A stretch of 64,000 bases of DNA from positions 62,001-126,000 of the forward strand of contig JAKPOU010000061.1 of the NCBI GenBank assembly GCA_029547705.1, given 5' to 3'. The DNA comes from Bacteroidota bacterium. Lineage in GTDB: Bacteria; Bacteroidota; Bacteroidia; Bacteroidales; VadinHA17. This document shows positions 28,676 through 38,474 of the stretch, in pieces. Below the pieces are notes generated by a model that did not search any database, was not told the origin of the DNA, and was given only the letters and a program-made list of their open reading frames with translations. Position 1 is the stretch's first letter, and every line of letters begins with the position of its first letter. The position numbers and the translations under genes are program-made.

Positions 28676-29080
28676 ATGGATTTTAAGAATCTTGTTTCAA
28701 TACTTGTTCTGGCCCTTTTATGCACCAATATTCAGGCACAGGATCAGCAGAGGATTCCCCCGGGCATATCTATTGCAATAAAGGCAGGGAATGCAGCTGA
28801 AATGGCAAAATACATGAACTCAACGGTTGAACTGCTTCTGCTTGGAAAGGAGGACTTTTACAAGAAAAATGTGGCAGAAACCATTTTGAAGGATTTCTTT
28901 GCCACCTACCAGACAAAGGATTTCATTATCAGGCATCAGGGTGCAAAGAATGAAGCTCAGTATGCAATAGGCAATCTTAAAACCGTGAAGGGCGATTTCA
29001 GGGTCTATTTCCTTCTGAAAAGAGTTGGTCCGGAATTGCTGATCCATACGATCAGAATAGAATCGGAAGATGGAAGATAA
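28676..29080 (+). CDS. DUF4783 exported protein
   Basis: This 134-residue protein has a signal peptide (ends near TNIQAQ) and a compact NTF2-like fold sequence (ISIAIKAGNAAEMAKYMNSTVEL, then KDFFATYQTKDF). It belongs to DUF4783, a family found next to nadC in many Bacteroidota. The function is unknown. Its last 11 bases overlap nadC, so translation is likely coupled. A short possible leader ORF (MNMKVSKT) ends 5 bases before the ATG. Confidence 0.88.
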   Translation: MDFKNLVSILVLALLCTNIQAQDQQRIPPGISIAIKAGNAAEMAKYMNSTVELLLLGKEDFYKKNVAETILKDFFATYQTKDFIIRHQGAKNEAQYAIGNLKTVKGDFRVYFLLKRVGPELLIHTIRIESEDGR

Positions 29081-29912
29081 TCTTCTAAGGGAATTCTTAA
29101 TCCGTTGTATTGAAGAAGACGTTGGCGACGGCGACCATTCTTCACTCTCATGCATACCTGCCGGTTCCGTTGGAAAGGCAAAGCTGCTCATCAAGGAAGA
29201 GGGCATCCTTGCCGGTGTGCGGATTGCTCTTGAACTGTTCAGAATCATTGATCCCGGTCTCCGCTGTGAAGTCCTGAAACAGGACGGGGACAGAATAAGC
29301 TTTGGCGACACGGGCTTTATTCTGCATGGAAACCTGCATTCCATTCTGAAATCGGAAAGACTGATGCTCAATATTATGCAGCGCATGAGCGGTATTGCAA
29401 CAAGTACCGGCCGCTATGTTGACCGGATTGCAGGAACCGGGGCAAGGATTCTTGATACCAGGAAAACCACCCCGGGTATGAGGATGCTTGAAAAAGAAGC
29501 CGTCAGAATAGGGGGAGGAATGAATCACCGAATGGGGCTGTATGATATGATAATGCTGAAAGACAATCATATTGCCTATGCTGGCAGCATAGAAACAGCC
29601 ATTGACAAAACCCGGGAATATCTTGAACGGAACGGCAGGGAGCTGAAAATTGTGATTGAGGCCCAAAGTACGGATGAAGTGAAAAGTATTCTGAAGCACG
29701 GAGGGGTAAACAGAATAATGCTCGATAATTTCAGTATTGCGGATACCCGGGTTGCAGTGGACATGATTGAAGGCAGATTCGAAACGGAATCCTCCGGAAA
29801 AATTAATCTCGGGACGGTAAGACAGTATGCCGAATGTGGCGTCGATTTTATCTCCGTTGGTGCCATAACCCACCAGATCAGCAGTCTCGACATAAGCCTC
29901 ACGGCCATTTAA
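29070..29912 (+). CDS. nadC: Nicotinate-nucleotide pyrophosphorylase (carboxylating)
   Basis: This 280-residue quinolinate phosphoribosyltransferase makes nicotinate mononucleotide, CO2 and pyrophosphate from quinolinate and PRPP in de novo NAD synthesis. Recognisable parts are EDVGDGDHSS, SERLMLNIMQRMSGIAT, the catalytic DTRKTTPGMR, GGGMNHRMGLYDMIMLKDNH and the C-terminal VDFISVGAITHQ. No nadA or nadB is in the window. It overlaps the DUF4783 gene by 11 bases. Confidence 0.97.
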   Translation: MEDNLLREFLIRCIEEDVGDGDHSSLSCIPAGSVGKAKLLIKEEGILAGVRIALELFRIIDPGLRCEVLKQDGDRISFGDTGFILHGNLHSILKSERLMLNIMQRMSGIATSTGRYVDRIAGTGARILDTRKTTPGMRMLEKEAVRIGGGMNHRMGLYDMIMLKDNHIAYAGSIETAIDKTREYLERNGRELKIVIEAQSTDEVKSILKHGGVNRIMLDNFSIADTRVAVDMIEGRFETESSGKINLGTVRQYAECGVDFISVGAITHQISSLDISLTAI

Positions 29913-29982
29913 ACACCTGTTCCCGCTGGCAGCGCTCAAGCGGAACAATAATTGCTGAATTACATATTAATGTTTTTTTATT

Positions 29983-29990
29983 TACATTTG
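29983..29990 (+). promoter_or_regulatory. -7 promoter element of the lipoprotein gene
   Basis: TACATTTG matches TAnnTTTG and ends 18 bases before the ATG at 30009. It falls inside the upstream ORF extension, supporting 30009 as the start. No -33 element is seen at the normal spacing. Confidence 0.5.
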
Positions 29991-30008
29991 GTCTCTCATA
30001 AAATTCCT

Positions 30009-31313
30009 ATGAAATATTCATGGATCCTTTCGATAGTGGTTATTCTCCTATCCGGGTGCAGGGCTGAGGAAAAAGATATTTACCTGACTCCGGACAAGGC
30101 GCTCAGCTACTTTGAAAAGATAAGGGAATCCTGCGACAGTGACAATGGCAGGCTGTGGGGAACAAACCTTTACGGACCTATGATGTTCATTGACCGCACA
30201 ACCAGGAAGATGGTTGCAAACTTACCTGACAAGGACGGCCTGCTGAGGGAAAAAGACGGAGTTTACACAGGCCTCTACCCGAGAGATCAGTTAATAAGCA
30301 ATACGGCTGTCCGCTACGGAAGTACATTGTTCGGAATAGCCCCGCTGCCCGGCGAGGAGGATGAATTCAGAATAATAACACGTGCCCTGCACTGCCTGTT
30401 CCACAGATATCAGGATTCAATAGGTTTCACTTCATCAGGCTACAACACAGCCAACCTGGATGAAAAGAATGCACGGCTGTATCTGAAGCTTGAATGGAAA
30501 GCACTTCGCAAGGCAATAGAAACGGAAGACGACGGACATTGTTTTGCCATCAGGGACGCACTCATCTTCAGAGGAGCAAATCATGAACTCTATCCTGCCT
30601 TTGTAAGAGACCAGATCAGATTTGAAAGTTATGAGGGACTGGCTACTTTTACCCATCTGATGCTTGTCACATCATCACCGGAAGAATTCAGGGAAAAGCT
30701 CCTGGACCTTCTTGACAGGTTCTATTCCTTTCCGTCCTATTCAAGGTCATACGGATTGATTCACGGCGCCCTGTATGCATCACTGCTGCAACGGAAGGGT
30801 TTTGACTTCAGGACAATACGATCGGAAGACACGGATCTGGGAGAACAGGTTAGACAGTTGTATGACATCAGGCTGCCTGCCGTCTGCAGGGATATAGCCG
30901 GAAGCCTTGCCTTCAACTATGATCTTGAGGAAATAAAGGCCGAAGAGATCGAAAGGGAAAAGGAAATAAACCAGAGGATAGACAGGGTGGTAAGTACATT
31001 TACGGACAAGCCGGTTGTATATGTGGAACTGATCAGTCCGTATTTCGATTTTGAGCCCGAAGATATCAGACCACTTGCCGCCCACGGCACCCTGTATGAA
31101 AAGATCCGCATCTCCGACAACTGGGGAAAGCTGACGGTCGACAAGGGAGGATGCCTGGTATCAGCCAACCTGAAATACCTGCGCGTCACGGCCAGGGGAT
31201 TTGAAGAGGGCCGGAACAGGATTGAAGGCGAAGGATGGCATATGATAATCAATAATGACTGGGAAATCCTCCAGGTCGGTGACAATTATTTTGTGACCAG
31301 ACTTTCTCCCTGA
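30009..31313 (+). CDS. Lipoprotein resembling an inactivated zinc metallopeptidase
   Basis: This 434-residue protein has a lipoprotein signal (LLSGC, Cys17). It is not a family I can name, but it has the frame of a gluzincin peptidase: [15 protein letters not shown] (49-63), then H128-C-L-F-H132 where active relatives would have HExxH, then ESYEGLATF (206-214) at the position of the third Glu ligand. The catalytic Glu is replaced by Cys129 (codon TGC). It is probably a periplasmic pseudo-enzyme or binding protein, an inference from motifs only. A -7 element upstream supports the start. Its 3' end overlaps valS, on the other strand, by 28 bases. Confidence 0.82.
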   Translation: MKYSWILSIVVILLSGCRAEEKDIYLTPDKALSYFEKIRESCDSDNGRLWGTNLYGPMMFIDRTTRKMVANLPDKDGLLREKDGVYTGLYPRDQLISNTAVRYGSTLFGIAPLPGEEDEFRIITRALHCLFHRYQDSIGFTSSGYNTANLDEKNARLYLKLEWKALRKAIETEDDGHCFAIRDALIFRGANHELYPAFVRDQIRFESYEGLATFTHLMLVTSSPEEFREKLLDLLDRFYSFPSYSRSYGLIHGALYASLLQRKGFDFRTIRSEDTDLGEQVRQLYDIRLPAVCRDIAGSLAFNYDLEEIKAEEIEREKEINQRIDRVVSTFTDKPVVYVELISPYFDFEPEDIRPLAAHGTLYEKIRISDNWGKLTVDKGGCLVSANLKYLRVTARGFEEGRNRIEGEGWHMIINNDWEILQVGDNYFVTRLSP

Positions 31314-33940
31314 TCACCAAGACCGCGCAGTCTTTCCTCAAGTGATTTTATCTTCTGCTCGGCATCCGATTTCTTTTTCCGTTCAAGATCCAGAACCGGA
31401 GAAGGTGCATTCTGAACAAAGCGTTCATTGTTCAGTTTTTTCATTACCGATTCGAGAAAGCCCCTGTGATATCTGAGATCTTCCCTTATCCTGGCAATTT
31501 CACCCTCAATATCAATTTTGCCGCCGAGAGGTACATAGAACTCGGTGGTTCCAACCATGAAGGACACGGCATCTTCCTGCCTTGAATCAACCTTTGCCAG
31601 ATCCGCAAGATTACAGAGCCGGATGATTACCGGAAAAAACTCCTCCCCGGCAAAAGTGCCCGCCGGTCTTGCAAAAAGCATAATCTTCTCCCCGGAGGGA
31701 ATATTCCTCTCCTTCCTCAGGGACCTGATGGCCGTAACAGTCTCCTTTACCGTTTCAAATCCGGAAATGAGCTCCCGGCTGAATTTTCCCGGTTCAGGCA
31801 TGCGGCTGACCATGATGCTTTCGCCATCCTTTCTTTCATCAAGAAGCTGCCATATTTCCTCCGAGATAAAGGGCATAAAGGGATGGATCAGCCTGAGCAG
31901 GGTGTCGAAAAAAGAAATGCTTGCATCATAGCTGGCCCTGTCCACCGGCTTCCCGTACTCCGGCTTCACTATTTCCAGATACCATCCGGAAAAATCATCC
32001 CAGAACAGTTTATATACCGTCATCAGGGCTTCGGATATCCTGAATCTGCGGAAATCCGAATCAATCTGAGCAATTCCTTGCCCTATGGCTTCTCTCATCC
32101 ATTTCACGGCCAGGGCCGAGGATGCAGGCTGTGCTTCATCAGCACCTACAGTCCAGCTTTTCACCAGGCGGAAAGCATTCCATATCTTGTTGGCAAAATT
32201 CCTGCCCTGCTCGGGCAGGGAATCATCATAAAGCAAATCATTTCCTGCCGGGGAGCAAAGAAGCATGCCAACCCTCACACCGTCAGCACCAAACTTCGCA
32301 ATCAGATCCAAGGGTTCGGGAGAATTGCCGAGCGACTTGGACATTTTCCTCCTTTGCTGGTCACGTACCAGACCAGTGAGATATACATTGTGAAAGGGCT
32401 TTTCACCCTGGTATTCAAAACCGGCGATTATCATCCTGGCAACCCAGAAAAAAAGGATCTCCGGTGCGGTAATGAGGTCATTTGTCGGATAGTAATACTT
32501 AAGATCAGGATTGTCAGGCTGGTTTATTCCGTCAAAGGATGTTATGGGCCACAACCACGAGGAGAACCATGTATCAAGCACATCTTCATCCTGCCGGAGA
32601 TCCTGTGCAGTCAGATTCCTGTTCCCGCTTTTTTCCCTGGCCATTTCCAGGGCCTCCTCCTCACTGGGAGCCACCACAAATTCCCCGTCGTTAAAGTACC
32701 ATGCCGGGATCCTGTGACCCCACCAAAGCTGCCTGCTGATACACCAGTCATGAACATTCTCCATCCAGTGACGGTAAAGATTTTTGAATTTCGAGGGATA
32801 AAGCTGGATGTCGCCGCCGGTGACCGCATCAAGGGCCGGACGGGAGATATCCTTCATTTTCAGGAACCACTGAGTGGAAAGCCGGGGTTCAATCACGGCA
32901 TGGGTACGCTCCGAGCGGCCGATCTTGTTTTTATACGGAAGCACCCTTACCAGGGAATTTCCCTTTTTCAGTTCCGCTTCGGCAAGATCCCTCGCTGCGA
33001 ACCGGTCTGCACCGACAAACAGTTCCGCATTCTGATTCAGTGTTCCGTCATCATTGAATATATCTATTGACTGAAGCCCGTGCCTGAGGCCAATCTCATA
33101 GTCATTTATATCATGGGCAGGAGTGATCTTGAGGCAACCCGTACCGAACTCCATATCCACGTAATCATCAAATATAAAGGGCACCTCACGGTTAACCATG
33201 GGTACGATTACCTTCCTTCCCCTGAGATGCCTGTACCTTTCATCAGCAGGATTTGCACAAACGGCAGTGTCACCCAGAATGGTTTCAGGACGGGTGGTTG
33301 CAACCGTTACATAATCATTCCAGCCGACAATCTTGTATTTTACATAGTAGAGCAATGAATCTTCCTCGGTAAAATATACCTCCTCATCCGATACGGCAGT
33401 CTGTGCCTGCGGATCCCAGTTCACCATCCTCACCCCTCTGTAAACAAGGCCTTTATTGTATAAGTCGACAAAAACCCTGATTACCGATTCATACCTCTCG
33501 GCATCCATTGTAAAGAGGGTTCTTTCCCAGTCGCATGAAGCGCCCAGCTTCTTCAGCTGTTCAAGTATAATCCCCCCGTGCTTGTGTGTCCATTCCCAAG
33601 CATGTTCCAGAAATTCCTCCCGGCTGAGATCTTTTTTCTCTATCCCCCTGCTCTTAAGCATTGAAACCACTCTGGCCTCGGTAGCAATGGATGCATGATC
33701 CGTTCCGGGAACCCAGCATGCATTCCTGCCCTGCATTCTTGCCCTGCGGATCAGAACATCCTGGATAGTATTGTTGAGCATGTGCCCCATATGGAGCACT
33801 CCTGTCACATTGGGCGGCGGTATAACTATGGTATACGGTTCCCTTTCATCGGGAACACTTCTGAAAAAACCATGCCTCATCCAGTAACTGTACCATTTGT
33901 CCTCAGCCTTTGCAGGTTCATACCTTGAAGGAATATCCAT
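31286..33940 (-). CDS. valS: Valyl-tRNA synthetase
   Basis: This 884-residue class I enzyme charges tRNA-Val. It has the HIGH-type signature [11 protein letters not shown] (HMGH at 50-53), the editing domain with [13 protein letters not shown], the KMSKS loop ([11 protein letters not shown]), an anticodon-binding domain and a C-terminal coiled-coil arm (about 810-884) typical of ValRS. The ATG at 33940 fits the family and a -7 element at 33977-33984; the longer in-frame extension to 34003 would overlap that promoter. It is flanked by the lipoprotein gene (28-base convergent overlap) and pntB. Confidence 0.97.
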   Translation of the reverse strand: MDIPSRYEPAKAEDKWYSYWMRHGFFRSVPDEREPYTIVIPPPNVTGVLHMGHMLNNTIQDVLIRRARMQGRNACWVPGTDHASIATEARVVSMLKSRGIEKKDLSREEFLEHAWEWTHKHGGIILEQLKKLGASCDWERTLFTMDAERYESVIRVFVDLYNKGLVYRGVRMVNWDPQAQTAVSDEEVYFTEEDSLLYYVKYKIVGWNDYVTVATTRPETILGDTAVCANPADERYRHLRGRKVIVPMVNREVPFIFDDYVDMEFGTGCLKITPAHDINDYEIGLRHGLQSIDIFNDDGTLNQNAELFVGADRFAARDLAEAELKKGNSLVRVLPYKNKIGRSERTHAVIEPRLSTQWFLKMKDISRPALDAVTGGDIQLYPSKFKNLYRHWMENVHDWCISRQLWWGHRIPAWYFNDGEFVVAPSEEEALEMAREKSGNRNLTAQDLRQDEDVLDTWFSSWLWPITSFDGINQPDNPDLKYYYPTNDLITAPEILFFWVARMIIAGFEYQGEKPFHNVYLTGLVRDQQRRKMSKSLGNSPEPLDLIAKFGADGVRVGMLLCSPAGNDLLYDDSLPEQGRNFANKIWNAFRLVKSWTVGADEAQPASSALAVKWMREAIGQGIAQIDSDFRRFRISEALMTVYKLFWDDFSGWYLEIVKPEYGKPVDRASYDASISFFDTLLRLIHPFMPFISEEIWQLLDERKDGESIMVSRMPEPGKFSRELISGFETVKETVTAIRSLRKERNIPSGEKIMLFARPAGTFAGEEFFPVIIRLCNLADLAKVDSRQEDAVSFMVGTTEFYVPLGGKIDIEGEIARIREDLRYHRGFLESVMKKLNNERFVQNAPSPVLDLERKKKSDAEQKIKSLEERLRGLGDQGESLVTK

Positions 33941-33976
33941 TTGTCCGTCCGATAATAAGTTTATGAATTCAAACTG

Positions 33977-33984
33977 CAAAAGTA
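33977..33984 (-). promoter_or_regulatory. -7 promoter element of valS
   Basis: On the minus strand this reads TACTTTTG, a match to TAnnTTTG, 36 bases before the valS ATG. The -33 element is not clear. Confidence 0.5.
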
Positions 33985-34051
33985 AAAAAATCATCCGATT
34001 CATTGACTTTATATTGAAAAGGCTTGACGGATAAATGGAAGCTTTTGGGAT

Positions 34052-35494
34052 TCAGTTCAGGGAGCTGCTGTATGCCTCTGTCAGCTTCCTGAATGTTTCC
34101 CTGGCATCACCCAGCAGAAGGATTGCTTTCTCATTCCTGTACAGAGGATTGTCTATTCCGGAATAGCCCGGTTTTTCATCGAGGTTGCATATCAGTATCC
34201 GCCTGGCCAGATGAGCCATGAGAATAGGCATTCCCGAGATGGGAGTATTTTTCATGGTGATGGCAGCCGGGTTAACCACATCACATGCACCGACTACTAT
34301 GACAAGATCGGTATTTTCAAAATCAGGATTAATATCATCTATGTCAACACGCTTGTCAAATGAAAGATTTGCTTCTGCAAGCAATACATCCATATGTCCC
34401 GGCATCCTTCCGGCCACAGGATGAATGGCAAATCTGACATTCTTCCCTGATTCCTCCAGCATTGCGGCAAATGCCACCACATCAAACTGGGCCTGGGCAA
34501 ATGCCATGCCATACCCCGGAATAAATACAATATTCTCTGCATTTCTGCAGGCCTCAATGGCTTCTGCCAGGGGATCGGCATGCCTTACCGGTTCCGGAGC
34601 CGGTTCTTCTTCCGTAACAGTCACAGCATCCGTGACTTCCCCCTCGCCGAAGAACACCCGGACCGGATCAGCTGCATCCTTTACCCTGAAGCCGATAAAG
34701 ACCTGCAGGAGATTTCTGTTCATAGCCCTGCACATCACATGGGTAAGGATAGATCCTGATGCAGCCACGGTAGCCCCGCAGGCTATCAGCAGCCTGTTGT
34801 GGATTATCACTCCGCAGAAAGCGGCAGCCAGACCGGCTGTCGCGTTCAGGAATGATATCAGCACAGGCATGTCAGCTCCCCCTATCCGTATCGAAAACAC
34901 CAGACCGAGCATCACGGATTCGGCAACCAGGACAACCAGGAGAACGTTAAGCAGGGGAGCCTGCGGTGAACCGGTAAAGTATGCGGTGAATATTATCAGA
35001 ACAATAAGTCCTAGGGTAATCAGGCTGTGCCCGGGCAGTCTTACAGGTGGCCCCTTTAAAATATTTGCAAGCTTTCCGCTGGCAATCATACTTCCGCTGA
35101 AGGTAAGAGCGCCTATCGTAAGTCCGAGCAGTCCGGAAATTTTTTCAACCCCGAAACCGGGAAGAACGTTCCTGGTAAGCTCCACAAAGGATACAAGGAA
35201 TGCCGCAATACCGCCTGCCCCATGCTGAAAAGCCACCATTGCAGGAATCTGGATCATGTTCACCCTCATGGCAACCAGCCAGCCCAGAACCGAACCAATC
35301 ATCAGGGCAATGATCACAACATGGGGCTGCATGATCCTGTGCCGGGCCATTACCACGACAAGAGCAAGCGCAAGGGCAAAAGCCGCACTCAGATTACCTG
35401 TTCGTGCAGCTCCCGGTGTTCTGAACCTTGAAAAACCACTCAGAAATATAAGAATGATTATCAGATCAATCAATAAATCAGTCAGGCTGTTCAT
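34052..35494 (-). CDS. pntB: Proton-translocating NAD(P) transhydrogenase subunit beta
   Basis: This 480-residue protein combines a membrane part of about eight or nine helices (1-285; for example GLLGLTIGALTFSGSMIASGK) and a C-terminal NADP(H)-binding domain III (about 305-480, FIPGYGMAFAQAQ, GRMPGHMDVLLAE, VVGACDVVNPAA). Transhydrogenase uses the proton gradient to reduce NADP+ with NADH. It is the last gene of a three-gene operon, 24 bases after pntAB. Confidence 0.96.
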   Translation of the reverse strand: MNSLTDLLIDLIIILIFLSGFSRFRTPGAARTGNLSAAFALALALVVVMARHRIMQPHVVIIALMIGSVLGWLVAMRVNMIQIPAMVAFQHGAGGIAAFLVSFVELTRNVLPGFGVEKISGLLGLTIGALTFSGSMIASGKLANILKGPPVRLPGHSLITLGLIVLIIFTAYFTGSPQAPLLNVLLVVLVAESVMLGLVFSIRIGGADMPVLISFLNATAGLAAAFCGVIIHNRLLIACGATVAASGSILTHVMCRAMNRNLLQVFIGFRVKDAADPVRVFFGEGEVTDAVTVTEEEPAPEPVRHADPLAEAIEACRNAENIVFIPGYGMAFAQAQFDVVAFAAMLEESGKNVRFAIHPVAGRMPGHMDVLLAEANLSFDKRVDIDDINPDFENTDLVIVVGACDVVNPAAITMKNTPISGMPILMAHLARRILICNLDEKPGYSGIDNPLYRNEKAILLLGDARETFRKLTEAYSSSLN

Positions 35495-35518
35495 CTGCTT
35501 CAGCTTAAGTTCCTGTTG

Positions 35519-35803
35519 TTATTCTTTCCTGCTTTTAAACATCCTGAGCATTCTTTCGGTAATGGTAAATCCGCCGACCACATTGAATGCTGCCAGGGCA
35601 ATTGCTGCTGCACCAAGCAGTGTTTCCGTCAAATCAGGCTTCACTGCAAAGACAAGAAGGGCTCCAAGTATCGTTACCGCCGAAATGGCATTGGTCATCG
35701 ACATCAGGGGAGTATGGAGCATATTGGGAACCTTTGAGATGAGCAGGTATCCTATGATTATCGACAGTACAAATACTGCGAGCATTATCAGTAATTCACT
35801 CAT
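35519..35803 (-). CDS. pntAB: NAD(P) transhydrogenase alpha subunit, membrane part
   Basis: This 94-residue protein is the short membrane component (alpha 2) of split transhydrogenases. It has three hydrophobic helices (about 2-20, 38-58 and 60-82), with SKVPNMLHTPLMSMTNAISAV, the loop conserved in this subunit. In E. coli it is fused to the NAD-binding part; here it is separate, as in Rhodospirillum rubrum. It lies between pntAA (17 bases upstream) and pntB. Confidence 0.95.
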   Translation of the reverse strand: MSELLIMLAVFVLSIIIGYLLISKVPNMLHTPLMSMTNAISAVTILGALLVFAVKPDLTETLLGAAAIALAAFNVVGGFTITERMLRMFKSRKE

Positions 35804-35820
35804 ATTCGTCTTGTTGGGTT

Positions 35821-36984
35821 TCAGTTGCTTTGGTCCATTGCCTTGAGTGTCCCCTGGTGTACAATCCTTCCTTCATGGGTAACCAGGGAACTCCTGACAA
35901 TCTCATCTTCGAGATCAGGTCTGAAATCACCTCCCTTAAAGAGGTTTTCAACGTAATAGTACATATTTGTCGCATAGAGCCAGGTTGAATGTATGGCCAC
36001 CCTGCCCGGGATATTCTGCAGCCCGTCAATGGTCACATTATGCCTTACAATATGCCTGCCTGCTTCTGTAACGGCACAGTTACCCCCCTGATCAATCGAC
36101 ACATCGACTATAACCGATCCGGGTTTCATGGAGGCTATCATTTCATCGGTCACCAGGACCGGTGCAACTTCCCCCGGAACAAGTGCGCTTAGTATCACAA
36201 CATCGGCATCCGCCATCAGGGGCCTGAGTGCCTCTCTTTCTTTTTCAAGCCATTCGGCCGGCAGGCTTTTTGCATATCCCCCCCTGCCCAGGGCCAGATC
36301 GCCCGGAACATCAAAACCGCCTATTGCGGCTCCCAGGCTTGTTGCTTCCTCCCTTGCCTTCTGCCGTATATCCACAGCGCTGATCATGCCTCCGAGCCTT
36401 TTTGCCGTGGCTATAGCCTGGAGCCCGACCACACCGGCCCCGACCACAAGGAATCTGGAAGGCCTTACAGGACCTATGGCTGTCCCGATCATCGGAACAA
36501 ATTTCTGAAGCCTGTTGGCTGCAAGAAGCACTGCCTTGTAACCGGTAACCGTGCTCATTGAAGTCAGGGCATCCATCTTCTGTGCATTCGGAGTCCTGGG
36601 AATACCATCCATGGTCAGAGATGTTATTTTTTTATCTCTCAACATCTTAACCAATGAATGATTGGATGGTGTTGCCGGATGAAGAAAGGCGATCAGTATG
36701 CTTTCATCCTTCATCATCTCAACTTCATGTTTCCCGGCATTCACATTGTATCTGGGCTCCTTGACCTTAAGAATGATATCTGCCCTGCCGTATAAAGTCT
36801 CTGCATCGGCAACAATCTCGGCCCCGGCCGATCTGTAATCTTCATCGCTGTAAAAAATACCTGCGCCGGCGTTTGATTCTAGGATAACCTTAAAACCTAA
36901 TTTTATAAGCTTCTCTGTTGTCTCCGGAGTTGCTGCAACTCTCTTTTCTTCTTCCATAATTTCTTTTGGAATAGCGATTAACAT
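35821..36984 (-). CDS. pntAA: NAD(P) transhydrogenase alpha subunit, NAD(H)-binding part
   Basis: This 387-residue domain I protein starts MLIAIPKEIMEEEKRVA and resembles alanine dehydrogenase. The NAD-binding Rossmann motif is VVGAGVVGLQAIATAKRLG (about 178-196), and the characteristic loop is RPSRFLVVGAG. It ends without membrane helices, so domain II is supplied by pntAB. It is first in the operon. Its ATG is preceded by a perfect AAAGGAGG Shine-Dalgarno sequence, rare in this phylum. Confidence 0.96.
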   Translation of the reverse strand: MLIAIPKEIMEEEKRVAATPETTEKLIKLGFKVILESNAGAGIFYSDEDYRSAGAEIVADAETLYGRADIILKVKEPRYNVNAGKHEVEMMKDESILIAFLHPATPSNHSLVKMLRDKKITSLTMDGIPRTPNAQKMDALTSMSTVTGYKAVLLAANRLQKFVPMIGTAIGPVRPSRFLVVGAGVVGLQAIATAKRLGGMISAVDIRQKAREEATSLGAAIGGFDVPGDLALGRGGYAKSLPAEWLEKEREALRPLMADADVVILSALVPGEVAPVLVTDEMIASMKPGSVIVDVSIDQGGNCAVTEAGRHIVRHNVTIDGLQNIPGRVAIHSTWLYATNMYYYVENLFKGGDFRPDLEDEIVRSSLVTHEGRIVHQGTLKAMDQSN

Positions 36985-36990
36985 AACAAA

Positions 36991-36998
36991 CCTCCTTT
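36991..36998 (-). promoter_or_regulatory. Strong Shine-Dalgarno sequence of pntAA
   Basis: On the minus strand this reads AAAGGAGG, complementary to the 16S rRNA tail, 6 bases before the pntAA ATG. Most start regions in this window show no such motif. Confidence 0.7.
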
Positions 36999-37062
36999 CA
37001 TGTTGATTAAACTTTTTTTATATCAGGTCTGCGATCAGGAAAACCTGTAACTAAATGTAACT

Positions 37063-37127
37063 TAAATATCGTTCATTTTTTAGAAATCCGGAAGAATTTC
37101 CGCTAAATAATTTGCATTCCGGCAAAT
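37063..37127. other. Inverted repeats between divergent pntAA and aminotransferase genes
   Basis: GAAAT/ATTTC (37083-37087 and 37096-37100) and ATTTGC/GCAAAT (37110-37115 and 37122-37127) are inverted repeats in an AT-rich, non-coding stretch of about 260 bases. They could be regulator sites; no factor is known. Confidence 0.3.
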
Positions 37128-37202
37128 AGGACTAAAAACAGAAAAGCTGATGCACCGTTCCAAATACTGGAAAGTATTAAATGTTTACTGCCTAATATTT
37201 TA

Positions 37203-37210
37203 TACCTTTG
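37203..37210 (+). promoter_or_regulatory. -7 promoter element of the aminotransferase gene
   Basis: TACCTTTG matches TAnnTTTG, 37 bases before the ATG at 37248. An inverted repeat AATACT-GGAA-AGTATT (37163-37178) sits just upstream, where an operator could act. Confidence 0.55.
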
Positions 37211-37247
37211 TATAAAAGGTTCTACACATACATAAACTTCTGAAAAC

Positions 37248-38465
37248 ATGCCATTACTCTCACAACGCAGTAAAAATATACCCGCCTCACCGATAAGGAA
37301 GCTGATTCCTTATGCCGAGGGAGCCGTTAAAAGGGGAATAAAGGTGTATCATCTCAATATCGGCCAGCCCGATATACACACTCCTGAGGTCGCACTGAAT
37401 GCCATGCGAAACCTGGACAAGAAAGTATTGGAATACAGTCATTCCGCCGGTTATGAATCCTACCGGCGCAAACTGGCCGGTTTTTACAGGAATGCGGGAA
37501 TAGATATTTCCTGGGACCAGACACTTATTACAACAGGGGCCTCAGAAGCAATTTCGTTTGCAGTCAATTCATGCCTTGACTACGGAGATGAAATAATAAT
37601 TCCTGAACCTTTCTATGCAAATTACAATGCTCTCGCTTCCATTGCAGGAGTAAGGATTGTTTCAGTTACTTCAGGGATTGAGGTGGATTTTGCCCTGCCC
37701 CCGGTTTCCGAAATAGAAAAAAAGATCAGTGAGAAAACGAGGGCCATCCTGCTCTGCAATCCCAATAACCCTACGGGATATGTCTATTCCGCCGGCGAGC
37801 TGGACCAGATAAGGGAGCTGGTAAAAAAATACAACCTCTTCCTTTTTTCCGATGAGGCTTACCGTGAATTCGCCTATGACGGCCAGAAGGTAGTTTCTGC
37901 CATGAATCTCAAGGGGATAGAAGAAAATGTAATTCTGATTGATTCTGTATCCAAGCGTTACAGTGAATGCGGAATCCGGATAGGAGTCCTTATCTCGAGG
38001 AACAAAGAGGTGATGTCGACAGTCCTCAGATATGGCCAGTCGCGTCTTTCTCCCCCCGGTCTCGGGCAGATAGTCGCAGAAGCTTCAATAGACACACCTC
38101 CTGAGTATTTCACGGAAGTCAACAGGGAATACCTGGCCCGCCGGAATTTCATTGTCGATGCCCTGAACAGAATACCGGGCGTGCGTTGCCCGATGCCCAG
38201 GGGCGCATTTTATACCATGGCAAGACTTCCGGTTGATGATGCCGACAAATTTGCACAATGGCTGCTGGAAGAATTTGAATACGAAAAGCAGACCGTCATG
38301 ATTGCACCGGGATCAGGATTCTATTCCACTCCCGGACTGGGCAGGAATGAGGCAAGGATTGCCTATGTGCTGAATATCGGGGATCTCAGGAATGCCGCAA
38401 TGGTCCTGGAAAAGGCACTGAAGGTTTATCCGGGAAGAACACAGGGAGACGGCAGCAGCAAATGA
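37248..38465 (+). CDS. Class I pyridoxal-phosphate aminotransferase
   Basis: This 405-residue fold-type I aminotransferase binds PLP through Lys236 (SVSKRYSECGIRIG) and has NPNNPTG (171-177), DEAYREF (202-208) and an N-terminal NIGQPDIHTPEVAL. It resembles aspartate or aromatic/branched-chain aminotransferases of the AspC/AAT I group; the substrate cannot be set from sequence. It is a single gene with its own promoter, and ends 9 bases before the convergent namZ-like gene. Confidence 0.93.
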   Translation: MPLLSQRSKNIPASPIRKLIPYAEGAVKRGIKVYHLNIGQPDIHTPEVALNAMRNLDKKVLEYSHSAGYESYRRKLAGFYRNAGIDISWDQTLITTGASEAISFAVNSCLDYGDEIIIPEPFYANYNALASIAGVRIVSVTSGIEVDFALPPVSEIEKKISEKTRAILLCNPNNPTGYVYSAGELDQIRELVKKYNLFLFSDEAYREFAYDGQKVVSAMNLKGIEENVILIDSVSKRYSECGIRIGVLISRNKEVMSTVLRYGQSRLSPPGLGQIVAEASIDTPPEYFTEVNREYLARRNFIVDALNRIPGVRCPMPRGAFYTMARLPVDDADKFAQWLLEEFEYEKQTVMIAPGSGFYSTPGLGRNEARIAYVLNIGDLRNAAMVLEKALKVYPGRTQGDGSSK

Positions 38466-38474
38466 TTCAGGGGA

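Noticed and set aside
31883..33070. 395-codon open frame opposite valS
   Set aside because: It is antisense to conserved ValRS sequence, and its translation has no domain or signal of its own.
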